Shown here in pieces: positions 45,447 to 55,357 of a DNA stretch of 64,000 nt. The stretch is from Lolium rigidum (taxonomy: Eukaryota > Streptophyta > Magnoliopsida > Poales > Poaceae), in assembly GCF_022539505.1 (NCBI RefSeq), contig NC_061508.1:63745754-63809753 (forward strand), in the 5' to 3' direction. The notes under the pieces were generated by a model that saw only the letters and a list, made by a program, of their open reading frames with translations, had not been told where the DNA came from and ran no database searches. A program made the translations under genes and the position numbers. Positions within the stretch are counted from its first letter, which is position 1; each line of letters opens with the position of its first letter.

Positions 45447-45579
45447 TGTTAGATGTATATATTTGTCTATTGTAGTTTCCCCATATGTTAGGGGGCTTTC
45501 TGCATATGTGCACCTGTACATGTACTATATATTGTGGCCTTTGGCCCCCTGGTAATACAACACGCATATTGCTCTAACA
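45447..45579 (+). repeat. 5' LTR of the Copia element
   Basis: 133 bp, TG...CA bounded, containing TACTATATATTG at about 45521 as a probable TATA region. One of the shortest LTRs expected for a complete plant element. Confidence 0.95.
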
Positions 45580-45592
45580 TGGTATCAGAGCA
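45580..45592 (+). other. Primer binding site, initiator methionine tRNA
   Basis: TGGTATCAGAGCA directly abuts the 5' LTR. Confidence 0.93.
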
Positions 45593-46017
45593 AAAATTGG
45601 TCCTCTAGTCTACTACGTGTTCAGCCTCTTCTCTGGTCTTCTCCGTCGCCGTCGCGCCGATCCGCACGCGCTCCGTCTGGTCTTCTCCGTCGCCGCGTGC
45701 TCTCCGGCGCCGATCCGTTTTCTCTTCCGCGTGATCCGTTTTCTCTTCCGCGTGCTCTCCCGTCGGTGGTGGCATCCCGCGCCGCCCCTGCCTGCATCCC
45801 GCGCCGGCCGCCTGCATCACGCGCCGGCCGCCGCTGCCTGCATCCCGCGCCCGCTCACCCGTCCCGCGCGGCTCGTCACAGCGCAGCGCCCGATCGATCT
45901 CCGCCGATCGCGGCTGCTGCTCCGTCCGTGCGTGGCTGCCTCCAGCTCTTCGATCTGTGCTGCCCGGATCTTCCGTGCTGTGCCTTCCGTCTTTTGTCTG
46001 GTTGACTTCCGTCTGCA

Positions 46018-46057
46018 GTAAAAAAAAAAAAAGCAAAAAAAAAAAAAAGAAAAAAAA
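46018..46057. repeat. A-rich tract in the Copia leader
   Basis: Three runs of A (about 14, 14 and 8) separated by GC or G, immediately before the gag ATG at 46061. It lies in the untranslated leader. Confidence 0.9.
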
Positions 46058-46060
46058 GCT

Positions 46061-46980
46061 ATGTCTTCTTCCGCTGATCCCGCCTTATTTTTTTGCCTCC
46101 CCTCGGTACTTGGTATTTTCCCGCTGCCTTCGTGTATGACGGCTCGCCATTCTTCGTCGCCGTTTGCGGCCTATTCACGCGACTCTGCCCGCGCTTCACC
46201 GACTTTTGCGGCCTCTTCATGCGGCTCTGCCCGCACTTCGTCTACGTCGGCCTCTTCATGCGGCTCTGCCCGCGCTTCACCGACTTTTGCGGCCTCTTCA
46301 TGCGGCTCTGCCCGTGCTTCGCCGACTTCGTCTACGTCGGCCCGCCGCTCTACATCGACTTTTGCGACCTCTTCCCGCGGTTATGGCCGCGCTTCGTCGA
46401 CTCCGTCTACGTCGGCCTGCCGCTCTACATCGACTTTCGCGGCCTCTTCACGTGGTTATGACCGCGCTTTGCCGACTCTATCTTCATCGGCGTGTTGCTC
46501 TCCGTCACCCCATTTGGTGGCCTCTGTGCGTGTGGGTGATAGCTCCTCGTCGGCACCTGATTGTACGTCGACCTCTCCAGTCGCGCCCCTCTCTGCGCAT
46601 GAGATAGCGCAGCTTCACCGCCTGCTTGATGCTTGGGATTCCAGTTTACGTCAGCAGCCTCGCGGTCCGAGTCTCCGCCCTCGTCCTCATTGCACCTACT
46701 GTGGCAAGGTTGGCCACACTTCCTCCACCTGTTGGACGCGGGATCCCAGTTTACGTCAGCAGTTCCAGGATCGTCAGCAGGCTGGCTCTTCAGGATCTTC
46801 TGCAGTTGCACTCTCTGATCAGGACATTCTCAGGGGTCTTCGTGGTCTGCTCGCTACTCCAGACTCTTCCTCGCCGGGCGCTGCTGGTTCTGTGGATCGG
46901 CTCTTCCGGCACTGCGCGACCACCACTTTCTACACGATCGAGTACGTCCCCGTGGTATCTGGATTCTGGAGCTTCCTTTC
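46061..46980 (+). pseudogene. gag: Copia gag, atypical: repeat-rich N-terminus and zinc knuckle
   Basis: ATG 46061 opens MSSSADPALFFCLPSVLGIF. Residues about 30-150 are imperfect repeats of SCGSARASPTFAASS and related Ser/Ala-rich units, in place of the helical UBN2-type gag core normal for Copia. A CCHC zinc knuckle CTYCGKVGHTSSTCW follows at about 46696-46740. The frame closes near 46993, after which the protease is read in the next frame. Losing the capsid core would normally abolish particle assembly, so this copy may depend on gag from relatives. Confidence 0.75.
46190..46480. repeat. Degenerate tandem repeats in Copia gag
   Basis: Units around CGGCCTCTTCATGCGGCTCT and GCCCGCGCTTCACCGACTTT recur about five times with alternate spacing of 39 to 45 bp, maintaining the reading frame and coding Ser/Ala-rich repeats. 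Confidence 0.8.
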
Positions 46981-49900
46981 ATATGACCTCTGAGTCCTCT
47001 ATTCTGGCTGCTCTTCGGTCTCTTATTTCTCCTGTCCGTGTTGTCACGGCTGATGGTACCTCTATTCCTGTTTCTAGTACAGACACCCTTTCTACTCCCT
47101 CTTTCTATGTCCCTGATGTTTCTCATGTTCCTCGCCTTCAGATGAACCTTTTCTCTGCTAGCCAGCTCACCGATTCTCGGTTGTCGCGTCATTCTTGACG
47201 CTGAGTCTTGTGCGGTTCAGGATCGTCGCACACATGCCCTGGTTGGAGCTGGTCCTCGTAGCCGCCAGTCTCCGGGGCTTTGGGAGTTAGACTGGCTTCG
47301 TGTTCCTTCCGCTGCCACTTCATCTGCCAGTTCTACTCCGGTTGTTGCCTCTGTCACCGGCTCTTTTCAGCAGTGGCATCATCGTCTTGGTCACCTTTGT
47401 GACTCTCGCCTGTCGTCTTTGGTTCATCGTGGCCTTCTGGGGTCTGTCTCTGGAGATGGGTCGTTACACTGTCAGGGTTGTAGGTTAGGCAAACAGATTC
47501 AGCTTCCCTATCCTACTAGTGTGTCTGTCTCTCAGCGACCGTTCGATTTAGTCCATTCAGATGTTTGGGGTCCGGCTCCATTCGCTTCGAAAGGGGGCCA
47601 TCGATACTATATCTTATTCATTGATGATTTTTCACGGTACACCTGGGTGTTTTTCATGCGATCTCGCAGTGAGGTGCTCTCTATTTATCAGCGTTTTGCG
47701 GCCATGGTCCGCACTCGGTATTCCTCCCCCATTCGCGTGTTCCGTGCTGATTCTCGCTGGTGAGTATATCTCTCAGCACCTTCGTGGTGTCCTTGCTGAG
47801 GAGGGCACCCTCGCTCCGTTTTCTTGTCCCGGCGCGCATGCTCAAAATGGCGTCGCCGAGCGTAAGCATCGTCATCTTCTTGAGACCACCCGTGCTATGA
47901 TGATTGCCTCTTCTCTTCCGCCACATTTACGGGCTGAGGCTGTTGCTACGTCGGCCCACCTCATTAACATTCAGCCTTCCGCTGCTCTACGAGGTGGCAT
48001 TCCTCTCGAGCGTCTCTCCGGTGTTTCTCCGGACTACTCGACTCTCCGTTCATTTGGTTGCGTCTCGCTATGTCCTTCCGCCTCCTCGCGAACGCACTAA
48101 ACCGACTCGCTCGGTCCGTTGAGTGTGTTTTTCTCGGATACTGATGATGAGCATAAGGGCTATCGCTGTTGGGACCCCGTTGGTCGTCGGATGCGCATCT
48201 CTCGTGACGTCACATTTGATGAGACGCGTCCCTTCTATCCTCGCCCCACCTCGGGTACTTACCCGGTGGATGATATCTCTTTTCTTCTTTTTCCGGATGC
48301 ACCCCTGCTATCCCGTCTCCTCCCCCTCCTAGTCCTGATGCGCCTCCTTCGGCGCCATCCTCTCCTCCGTCTAGTCCCCCTAGTACTCCTCGTTCTCCGG
48401 TTTCGGATCCTTCTGATGTTGTCCCTTCTTCCTCTTCTTCTGATGAGTTGTCCTCTGCTGATGACATTCCCCCTTCACGGCCTGTTCGTCAGCGTCGTGC
48501 TCCAGCTCGTTACTCTCCTAGTCAGTATGGTCTTTCTATCGTTTCCGAGCCGACTTCTTATCGGGATGCCGAGCGTCATCCTGAATGGCAGCTTGCCATG
48601 GCTGAGGAGATCGCTGCGCTTGAGCGCACCGGCACTTGGGATCTTGTTTCTCCCCCTCTCGGTGTTCGTCCTATCACGTGTAAGTGGGTCTATAAAATTA
48701 AGACTCGCTCCGATGGATCTCTTGAGCGCTATAAAGCGCGTCTTGTGGCTCGTGGCTTTCGGCAGGAGCACGGCCGTGACTATGATGAGACTTTTGCCCC
48801 TGTGGCTCATATGACTACCGTGCGTACCCTTCTTGCTGTTGCTTCGTTCGCCGCCGGTCTGTCTCCCGGCTTGATGTTCGAATGCTTTTCTTAATGGCGA
48901 GTTGAGTGAGGAGGTTTACATGCAGCCTCCTCCCGGGTATTCTGTTCCCGATGGGATGGTTTGTCGTCTTCGACGTTCTCTCTATGGTCTCAAACAGGCC
49001 CCTCGTGCCTTGGTTTGAGCGCTTCGCCTCTGTGGTGACTGCTGCTGGTTTCTCTCCTAGTCTTCATGATCCAGCACTTTTCGTTCACACTTCTCCTCGT
49101 GGACGTACTCTTCTTCTTCTCTATGTTGATGATATGATCATTACTGGTGATGATCCTGAGTATATTGCCTTCGTCAAGGCTCGTCTTCGTGATCAGTTTC
49201 TTATGACTGATCTTGGTCCTCTTCGCTATTTTCTTGGCATTGAGGTTTCCTCCACTTCGATGGCTTTTCTATCTCTCGGGAGAAGTACATTCAGGATCTT
49301 CTTGCTCGTGCTGCTCTTGGGGATGAGCGCACGGTCGATACTCCTATGGAGCTTAATGTTAAGCTTCGTCCTACCGATGGTGATCCTCTTCCCGATCCCA
49401 CCCGTTATCGCCATCTTGTTGGGAGTCTTGTTTATCTTGTCGTCACTCGTCCCGATATTTCTTATCCTGTTCATATTCCGAGTCGGCTTGTCTCAGCTCC
49501 TACCACTGTTCACTATAGTCATCTCCTCCGTGTTCTTCGTTATCTTCGTGGCACGATCACTCGTCGCCTTTTCTTTCCCCGTTCCAGCTCTCTCCAGCTC
49601 CGAGTGCTATTCGGATGCTACGTGGGCGAGTGATCCTACGGATCGTCGTTCGCTTTCCGCTTACTCGTGTGTTTCTTGGTGGTTCGCTTGTTGCTTGGAA
49701 GACGAAGAAACAGGTCGCAGCTTCCCGTTCGAGTGTTGAGGCTGAGTTGCGGGCTATGGCTTTGTTGATTGCTGAGGTGACTTGGTTACGGTGGTTGCTT
49801 GCAGATTTTGGGGTCTCTGTTACGACACCCACTCCACTTTTGTCTGACAGTACAGGTGCTATCAGTATTGCACGTGATCCGGTCAAGCATGAGCTGACCA

Positions 49901-50031
49901 AGCATATTGGTGTTGATGCTTTTTACACACGTGCACAGGTACAGGATGATGTTGTTGCGGTTCATTATGTGCCTTCGGATTTGCAGTTGGCGGATTTCTT
50001 TACGAAGGCACAGACTCGAGCGCAAGCATGA
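46960..50031 (+). pseudogene. pol: Copia pol (protease, integrase, RT, RNase H), frameshifted
   Basis: Protease WYLDSGASFHMT at about 46960. The pre-integrase block has WHHRLGH and CQGCRLGKQ (47369-47500). Integrase runs 47540-48050 with the DDE residues in [13 protein letters not shown] and NGVAERKHRHLLE. Reverse transcriptase lies at about 48560-49260 (WQLAMAEEIAALERTGTWDL, KARLVARGFRQEHGRDYDET, YVDDMIITG as the active site, LGPLRYFLGIEV). RNase H spans about 49600-50031 (YSDATWASDPTDRRS, KKQVAASRSSVEAELRAM, ADFFTKA) and ends at TGA 50029-50031. At least seven single-base breaks interrupt the frame (near 47200, 47757, 48090, 48300-48440, 48890, 49010 and 49640). Such decay is surprising beside identical LTRs. 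Confidence 0.9.
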
Positions 50032-50085
50032 TTTCTTACTCTCCAAACTCAGTGTTGTGGATCCACCATGAGTTTGAGGGGGGGG

Positions 50086-50218
50086 TGTTAGATGTATATA
50101 TTTGTCTATTGTAGTTTCCCCATATGTTAGGGGGCTTTCTGCATATGTGCACCTGTACATGTACTATATATTGTGGCCTTTGGCCCCCTGGTAATACAAC
50201 ACGCATATTGCTCTAACA
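50086..50218 (+). repeat. 3' LTR of the Copia element
   Basis: 133 bp, identical to the 5' LTR. Preceded by GAGGGGGGGG at 50076-50085, the polypurine tract, and followed by the target duplication ACCAC. Confidence 0.95.
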
Positions 50219-50295
50219 ACCACTACATGTGTCATGTGTGTGGCAATGTATTCTTCCTTAGAAAACGAGAATATGACCACGGAAATATATAGTTA

Positions 50296-51474
50296 GGGCA
50301 TCTCCAGCGACGCGACACAAGCGACCGTCGTGACCGAAAATGCGTCCGGGCCCTCCTCCGGCGGGCGACGCATAGCGGCCAGGTTGGAGTCCCACACGAC
50401 CGCCCACGGCGATAGAGGCTGGCCTCCGCCTCCGCCGCCGCCGCCTGAGCCGCCGCCTCCTCTGCCGCTGCCTGGGCCGCCGCCGCCTCTTCCTTCGCCT
50501 GGGCTGCCGCATGCAACCCCGCCAGCTGGGCGAGGAAGCGGGCCCTGTCCCTAGCAGCCTCCACCACCGCTTCGTCCCTGGCGGCGATGGCGCCCGCCAG
50601 CTCCCGGTTCTCCTGCTCGACTCGCGCGGGAGAAGGGCCCCTACGCTGGAGCGAGTCCAGGTCGGAGCACATTAACCCCGAGCCATGGCGATCACATAGC
50701 TGTGGGCTTTCTCCTCCGCCAACCAAGCCTGACGGCGCTGGGAGTCCCCAGACAGGGACTCGAAGGACGCGACCAGAACGAACTGGTCGCCGGCGCACTC
50801 GAAGCGGCCGGGCACGGGGGGGGGGGGGGGGTCGTCGTCCGCGATGTCGTGGATGACGGCGTCCGCTGGAGGGGCCGCCATGGCCGCCCGCGCCTCCGCG
50901 AGCTCCGCCCTGGCGTCGGCGAGATCGGCCATGGCGTTGGCGATCTCCGCCCTAGTTGCCGCGAGGCGCCCTTCCGCGCGCTCTTCCGCCTCCGCCTCCG
51001 CGCCTCCCGGTCCAGCTGCTCGGCCTCAACGCCGGCGGCGACTACCTCCTCGTCCTCATCCGGGTGGAGGTGGCGGCACATCTGAACAACGTGTTCCCAA
51101 GTACTGTAGTGGTCGACCATGGATGGATGCTATAGCTTGAGGTGTGCCCGTCACCCCCGCCGGTGTCCACCATATATAGCCACGGCAGGGCGGGAAACGG
51201 TGTTGCCGCGCAGGTCGTTTCCCGCGCGTGCGAAACGTCGACGAAACTTGCGAATGTACTGGGTGCGCGCGGAACGACCGTCGTCGCGCGGGAACAGTTA
51301 ATCGCCGGCGGCAGTCCTCGACGGGACGTAAAACACCATTAACAAGCATGACGCTGTCTCTGCTAAAAAATGCTCCGCACCGCTGGAGGTACCCGACGCA
51401 AACGGTCGCCCTGGACCACATGACTTTCGCGGGCCCAAATGAACATTTTGGACGTCGGTCCGTTGGAGATGCCC
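50296..51474 (-). mobile_element. Non-autonomous Harbinger-like element with coiled-coil cargo
   Basis: Ends GGGCATCTCCAGCG and, inverted, GGGCATCTCCAACG are flanked by TTA on both sides (50293-50295 and 51475-51477). 1179 bp, GC-rich, no transposase. The cargo frame on the minus strand differs from the HWW proteins of the other two elements. Confidence 0.9.
50330..51120 (-). pseudogene. Alanine/glutamate-rich coiled-coil protein in a Harbinger-like element, frameshifted
   Basis: ATG 51118-51120 begins MVDHYSTWEHVVQMCRHLHP then DEDEEVVAAGVEAEQLDREA. The frame shifts near 50990 into ANAMADLADARAELAEARAA and FECAGDQFVLVASFESLSGD (50932-50672), and again near 50680 into RVEQENRELAGAIAARDEAV and an (AEE)n/(AAQ)n helix. 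Heptad-like Ala/Glu/Arg content implies a long coiled coil. A G-run at about 50817-50832 sits in the Pro-rich DDPPPPP stretch and may have caused or hidden a frame error. No enzymatic motif; function unknown. Confidence 0.5.
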
Positions 51475-52203
51475 TTACGCTCTACGGGACCCTGTATGCT
51501 GAAGCAGCCTGGGTCTCTGGCTTAGAGGAACCAATCACCCAAAACTGTAGTGCTTGGGTTGGACCAGGGCTGCGGCAGCTTTAGCAGTCTAGCCCCAGAT
51601 TTACAACTGGATGCCTGCTGCTGGAATGCCAAGCGGCCGGCATTAATTCTACAACAACAATAGTAACTTGTTCTGATTGTTGGATGAATAGTTGTTCCAA
51701 TTATTTGCACAAAAAACAGTTGTTCCAATTATTTGCACAGGAAAATAGTTGTTCCAGTTATCGTTCTGATCTCCCATATCTCTTGCGATGCCGGCTACAG
51801 TGACATTAGATACCAAAATAAGAACGACATACGACTTGTGTTAGTATACCATCACGCCCCGTCCATGACAAATGGCGGCAATAATTAAAAAAAGAAAATA
51901 ATGGTCGGCTATACGCTGCAGCATGCCAAGTTTGACATGCTTCGAGTATTTTATCAATCAGATAACCATTTTAAGTGTTGGATTTTGTTTGCACGTGCTT
52001 TATTTGTTTTTCATGTGTGTTATTATGGGACTGTGGCGTCTTGGACATGGTATTGTGGAGATAATTTCAAAGGAACCAATGATGCAACATGTAGTCCCCT
52101 GTGCTAAAATAAATGTTCCAACTTACGGATATACATATAATTAAAATATATCTAGGTATATCCGTATCTAGACACACGCGAGATATTTTTTTCAGAACAG
52201 AGG
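51475..52203. other. Unassigned spacer with a short tandem repeat
   Basis: No gene seen. The phrase GTTGTTCCAATTATTTGCACA recurs at about 51693, 51720 and, degenerate, 51749. At 52110-52180 sequence such as TATCTAGGTATATCCGTATCTAGACA resembles a Stowaway/Mariner arm, possibly a broken MITE hit by the one at 52206. Confidence 0.45.
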
Positions 52204-52205
52204 TA

Positions 52206-52309
52206 CTCCCTCCGTCCCACGAAAGTTGTCCGAGATTTTTTCAAAATTTGGATATACACTACATTCAAATTTTTACAAATCTCATACAAGCTTCATGGGA
52301 TGGATGGAG
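52206..52309. mobile_element. Stowaway MITE, 104 bp
   Basis: CTCCCTCCGTCCCA at the left and TGGGATGGATGGAG at the right form the inverted ends, flanked by TA on both sides (52204-52205 and 52310-52311). Short, AT-rich and non-coding; typical of grass Stowaway elements. Confidence 0.9.
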
Positions 52310-53445
52310 TAGTATATTTGTAACTCTCCTTGTGAATATGCTATTTGTGGCCAGCCAGTTCCAACAAATCCTTGGCCGAAGACGAAAGCCTCCAAGTTGA
52401 ACATGTGACCACAACTAGTGCCGTTGTGTCGCCTTCTTCCCTGCCCTCTTTGTGTGCAGGAACAGACAGAGCATGGCGCGCAGTGCCCTCAACTCTCATC
52501 CCTTTTTTTTGTATGGGCACGTCATGCATGTCTTCACTTCTTGCCAGTACCTTGTGTTGAAAAATGCTGCACTAGAATGCATTTCCAAACAGATTATATT
52601 CTCAGCTCTCACCATTGTATCCTAGCAAATTCGTATACATATACTGAAACAAGACACTCCCTTCGGCCCAATATTTGTCGCAGGTTCAGCGAACTTAGAC
52701 ATATCTAGCATATATTTTGCTTAAATTTGGTACAGTTATTTAGATCGGTTGTTGATATCTTCGAAAATATATTTGGAGACTAAAAAGTTTCACTAAACTA
52801 AATATTTTTGTGTGGTTCTTACTGTTTGACAGTATTTTGTACCAATATATTCTTAAGATATGGGCACCATTGGTTCAAATTGCGTCTGGTCCGTTGAAAA
52901 GAAATTCTTTACACCAAGTCAAGTTCGAATCGCTTCACGTTCGAACTTAACTTGGTGTGGGGGCATTTGTTTGATGATATTTTGTGCAAATGTCCTCATC
53001 ATATTTGGTACTAATATTCGCGAAGGGAGCGACAAGCGCCCGCGAAATTATTATTAAAAATGCCATGTATATATACGTGTGTGCAAAATGAATACATAAA
53101 ATAATCTTTATTATGGGCTAGAGCTTAATTGATGAAGCCTGGCCGTATTTATTTAATCAACTGCCCAGAGATATCGGTGATGTGGATTCCATCCATGTAT
53201 ACAGCATATACAAATATGTACGTGACTTGGAACAAAATCAATACCCGGCCGGACGCATCGCTTTGTATGTGCGTGTCACATAGTTTGGAAAGCTATATTT
53301 GTACCGTATGTATCCATACAACTGGGTCAATCCTGCTAGCATCGTGCAGCTCACGAAAGAATCTCAACACATTGAGGAATCAAAAGTGATTACGTATGTC
53401 TTACTTGCCATGTATGTGTGACTTACCGTATGAAGCCGGACCATC
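52310..53445. other. Unassigned spacer
   Basis: No gene recognised. A single Stowaway-like end (CTCCCTTCGGCCCAATAT) lies at about 52658 without a partner. A perfect-looking hairpin at 52911-52958 is listed separately. Confidence 0.4.
52911..52958. repeat. Hairpin with 19-bp arms
   Basis: ACACCAAGTCAAGTTCGAA (52911-52929) and its inverted partner (52940-52958) match at 18 of 19 positions around a 10-base loop. Confidence 0.9.
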
Positions 53446-53448
53446 TGC

Positions 53449-53457
53449 CTATATAAA
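53449..53457 (+). promoter_or_regulatory. Candidate TATA box
   Basis: CTATATAAA, followed about 240 bp later by an ATG in good context (GAGATCATGCCG, ATG at 53697) with a GC-rich leader in between. A plausible plant promoter, but no product is confirmed. Confidence 0.4.
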
Positions 53458-53696
53458 CCACCAAAAAGGCTCCACGCCTGAGTAACGACGACAGACGCAA
53501 GAAACCTCCACGCAAGAGATCGCCCCACGCACACGCATCCAGCCGAAAGCTGCTGAGCTTCTCGTTTGGAGAAAGAAGCCACGAACTACATCTTCCTCTC
53601 GCGCAGGCGGCCGAGAGGAGAAATCGACTCGGTGTGCGCCGTGAGGAGCACGCGTGCACCGTAGGCTAACGAGCTTGCCGGAGATTCGACGAGATC

Positions 53697-54025
53697 ATGC
53701 CGGTCGTTTTCGCCAATGGTGAGAAGCAACGCTAATATTTATGTCATCTTCTTCCTTGCATCTAGCGTGGCGGTACCAATCTCCCGATCGGTCGAGGCGC
53801 GGCCAACGCCGCAGATTGGTCGTCGTGTCCCCTGGACCGCGGGACTACATACCCGCGCTGTTGACAAAGGCGTTGTCGACGGTGCGGTGGTCGCCGATCT
53901 ACGGCCACCTTCCTCCACTGGCAGGTCATCGGACCGCCGGAAGTGGCGGTGTTGTTCTCGGCATGCCATGCTGGGGGCAGCCTCCGACGCCGGAGGTGCT
54001 TCCTAACGCGGCCAACGCCGAGTAA
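53697..54025 (+). other. Possible small gene or gene fragment, unrecognised
   Basis: ATG 53697 reads MPVVFANGEKQR and stops at once. If the 47-base GTGAGAAG...TCTAG at 53719-53765 were spliced out, the frame would join an open stretch (AWRYQSPDRSRRGQRRRLVV to PTPEVLPNAANAE, stop 54023-54025). An intron of 47 bases is below the usual plant minimum, so this is doubtful. The protein matches no family I know. The adjoining minisatellite and CACTA insertion suggest a disrupted locus. Confidence 0.25.
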
Positions 54026-54035
54026 TCTTCTTTCA

Positions 54036-54150
54036 CGGCAGCGACGCTCACGCGCCGGACGTCGGCGTGGTGCCGGCAGCGACGCTCTCGCGCCGGACGT
54101 CGGCGTGGTGCTGGCAGCGGCGCTCTCGCGCCGGACGTCGGCGTTGTTCC
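54036..54150. repeat. 38-bp minisatellite
   Basis: Three clear units of CGGCAGCGACGCTCTCGCGC and CGGACGTCGGCGTGGTGC start at 54036, 54074 and 54112. Degenerate traces (CGCGCCGGA, GGGCGTCGG) continue to about 54330. Confidence 0.85.
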
Positions 54151-54524
54151 CGCGGCAGCAGCCGCATTGTGATGGGCGTCCGCGTGTTTTATCAGCTGCG
54201 GCCATATCGCGCTGGGCGTCGGCTCCATCCGCAGCATCCGCATCGCGCCGGGTGATGGTGTCGTTCTGTCGGCAGCGGCGTTTGTCGCGCCGGACATGCT
54301 CATGTCGTGGGCAACATTGGCGCTCTTGTCGCGTCGGTAATCGGCGGCCGTGATGCTGCCGCGCTGAACCTCGGTCGGGCGTGTAGCTGTTCTGGGCGAT
54401 GGGCTCGTTTGAGTTCGATCTACACGGCTAGCTGGACTGTGCTTGTTGCACACGCTCTAGCTGAAACTCATGCATTGCATGCGCGTGTACGTTAATACAT
54501 GTGCAAATATTGTGTTTCACCCGG

Positions 54525-54745
54525 CACTAGTGGAAAACAGGCCTTTTGATCCGGGTGGTTAGGGCCTTTTGTCGCGGGCGGCCAGCCGCGACAAGCAAGG
54601 CGCGATAAAAGGGAGGTCTTTTATCCCGGGTCACTTACGACCCGCGACATAAGGTCCACCACGTGGCAGCCGCCCGGCGCGCGAGGGCACAGGCCCTTTT
54701 GTCGCGGGCGGTATTACCACCCGCGACAAAAGGCCCTCTACGTGG
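54525..54745. repeat. Left terminus and subterminal repeats of the second CACTA element
   Basis: Starts CACTAGTGGAAAACAGG. Inverted motifs CCTTTTGTCGCGGGCGG and CCGCGACAAAAGG alternate, for example at 54567-54585 and 54697-54733. Confidence 0.88.
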
Positions 54746-55357
54746 CGCGCGCACAACGCTTCTGCTTTAGGGTTTGAGGGGTGCAGCACCCCTCCCCCCC
54801 GCCACCGACCGCCTGTTATATCATTTTTTTCGTTCGAAAATAAAAGTTGCATATATTTGTACGCTACTAGAAATTGTAAACGTTCATTCAATATATATAT
54901 ATATAGATCGATCAAACAAATGTTGGAAGCAAAAGTCGATTCCTCTTTACATGTAGCCCTTACATATATATATACATTTAGCTCACGATCGACAAGCGGT
55001 ACTAACGACCGTCTATTTGGAGGTAGAGCATCTATTTGGACTAAACAAGCCTTTGTTGTTTAGTACATCTTTAATCAAAAGTCCCGCCAGTTCCTCCGCG
55101 ATTCCTAGTGCGTGTTCCTTTGGTTGGAGTCTGTCCCGCATGAAGTCGACCTATATACGAAAATGAGATGAGTATGACTATATCAGTCTTGATAACGAAA
55201 TATTGATGATAATAAATAAAGTTGTGAATGTTATTGCTTACGTTGAATTTATTATTGTTCTGCTTCTCGATGGTTAACATGCGAATGGACTCGCAAACGT
55301 AGTATCCACATAGATTCGTCCCTTGTGGCTGCTGGGGGCACGGTACAGGAGTAAATG

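Larger units (their letters stand above)
45447..50218 (+). mobile_element. Complete Copia LTR retrotransposon, 4.8 kb, identical 133-bp LTRs
   Basis: LTRs at 45447-45579 and 50086-50218 read identically base for base by eye (TGTTAGATG...CTCTAACA). The target duplication is ACCAC (45442-45446 and 50219-50223). The domain order protease, integrase, reverse transcriptase, RNase H defines Copia. The small size and very short LTRs fit the Ale/Retrofit-type lineages, which is an inference. Identical LTRs point to recent insertion, although 133 bp gives little dating power. Confidence 0.95.

Noticed and set aside
46018..46057. Poly(A)-like tract as the tail of a retrogene or LINE
   Set aside because: It lies between a Copia primer site and gag, without target duplication or upstream gene.
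50817..50832. Run of about 16 G as a polypurine tract
   Set aside because: No LTR follows it. It sits in the cargo frame of a DNA transposon and is more likely a homopolymer expansion or sequence error.
53697..54025. Spliced host gene MPVVFAN plus the following 88 codons
   Set aside because: The required intron would be only 47 bases, the product matches no known family, and the downstream region is a minisatellite. Kept only as a low-confidence feature.
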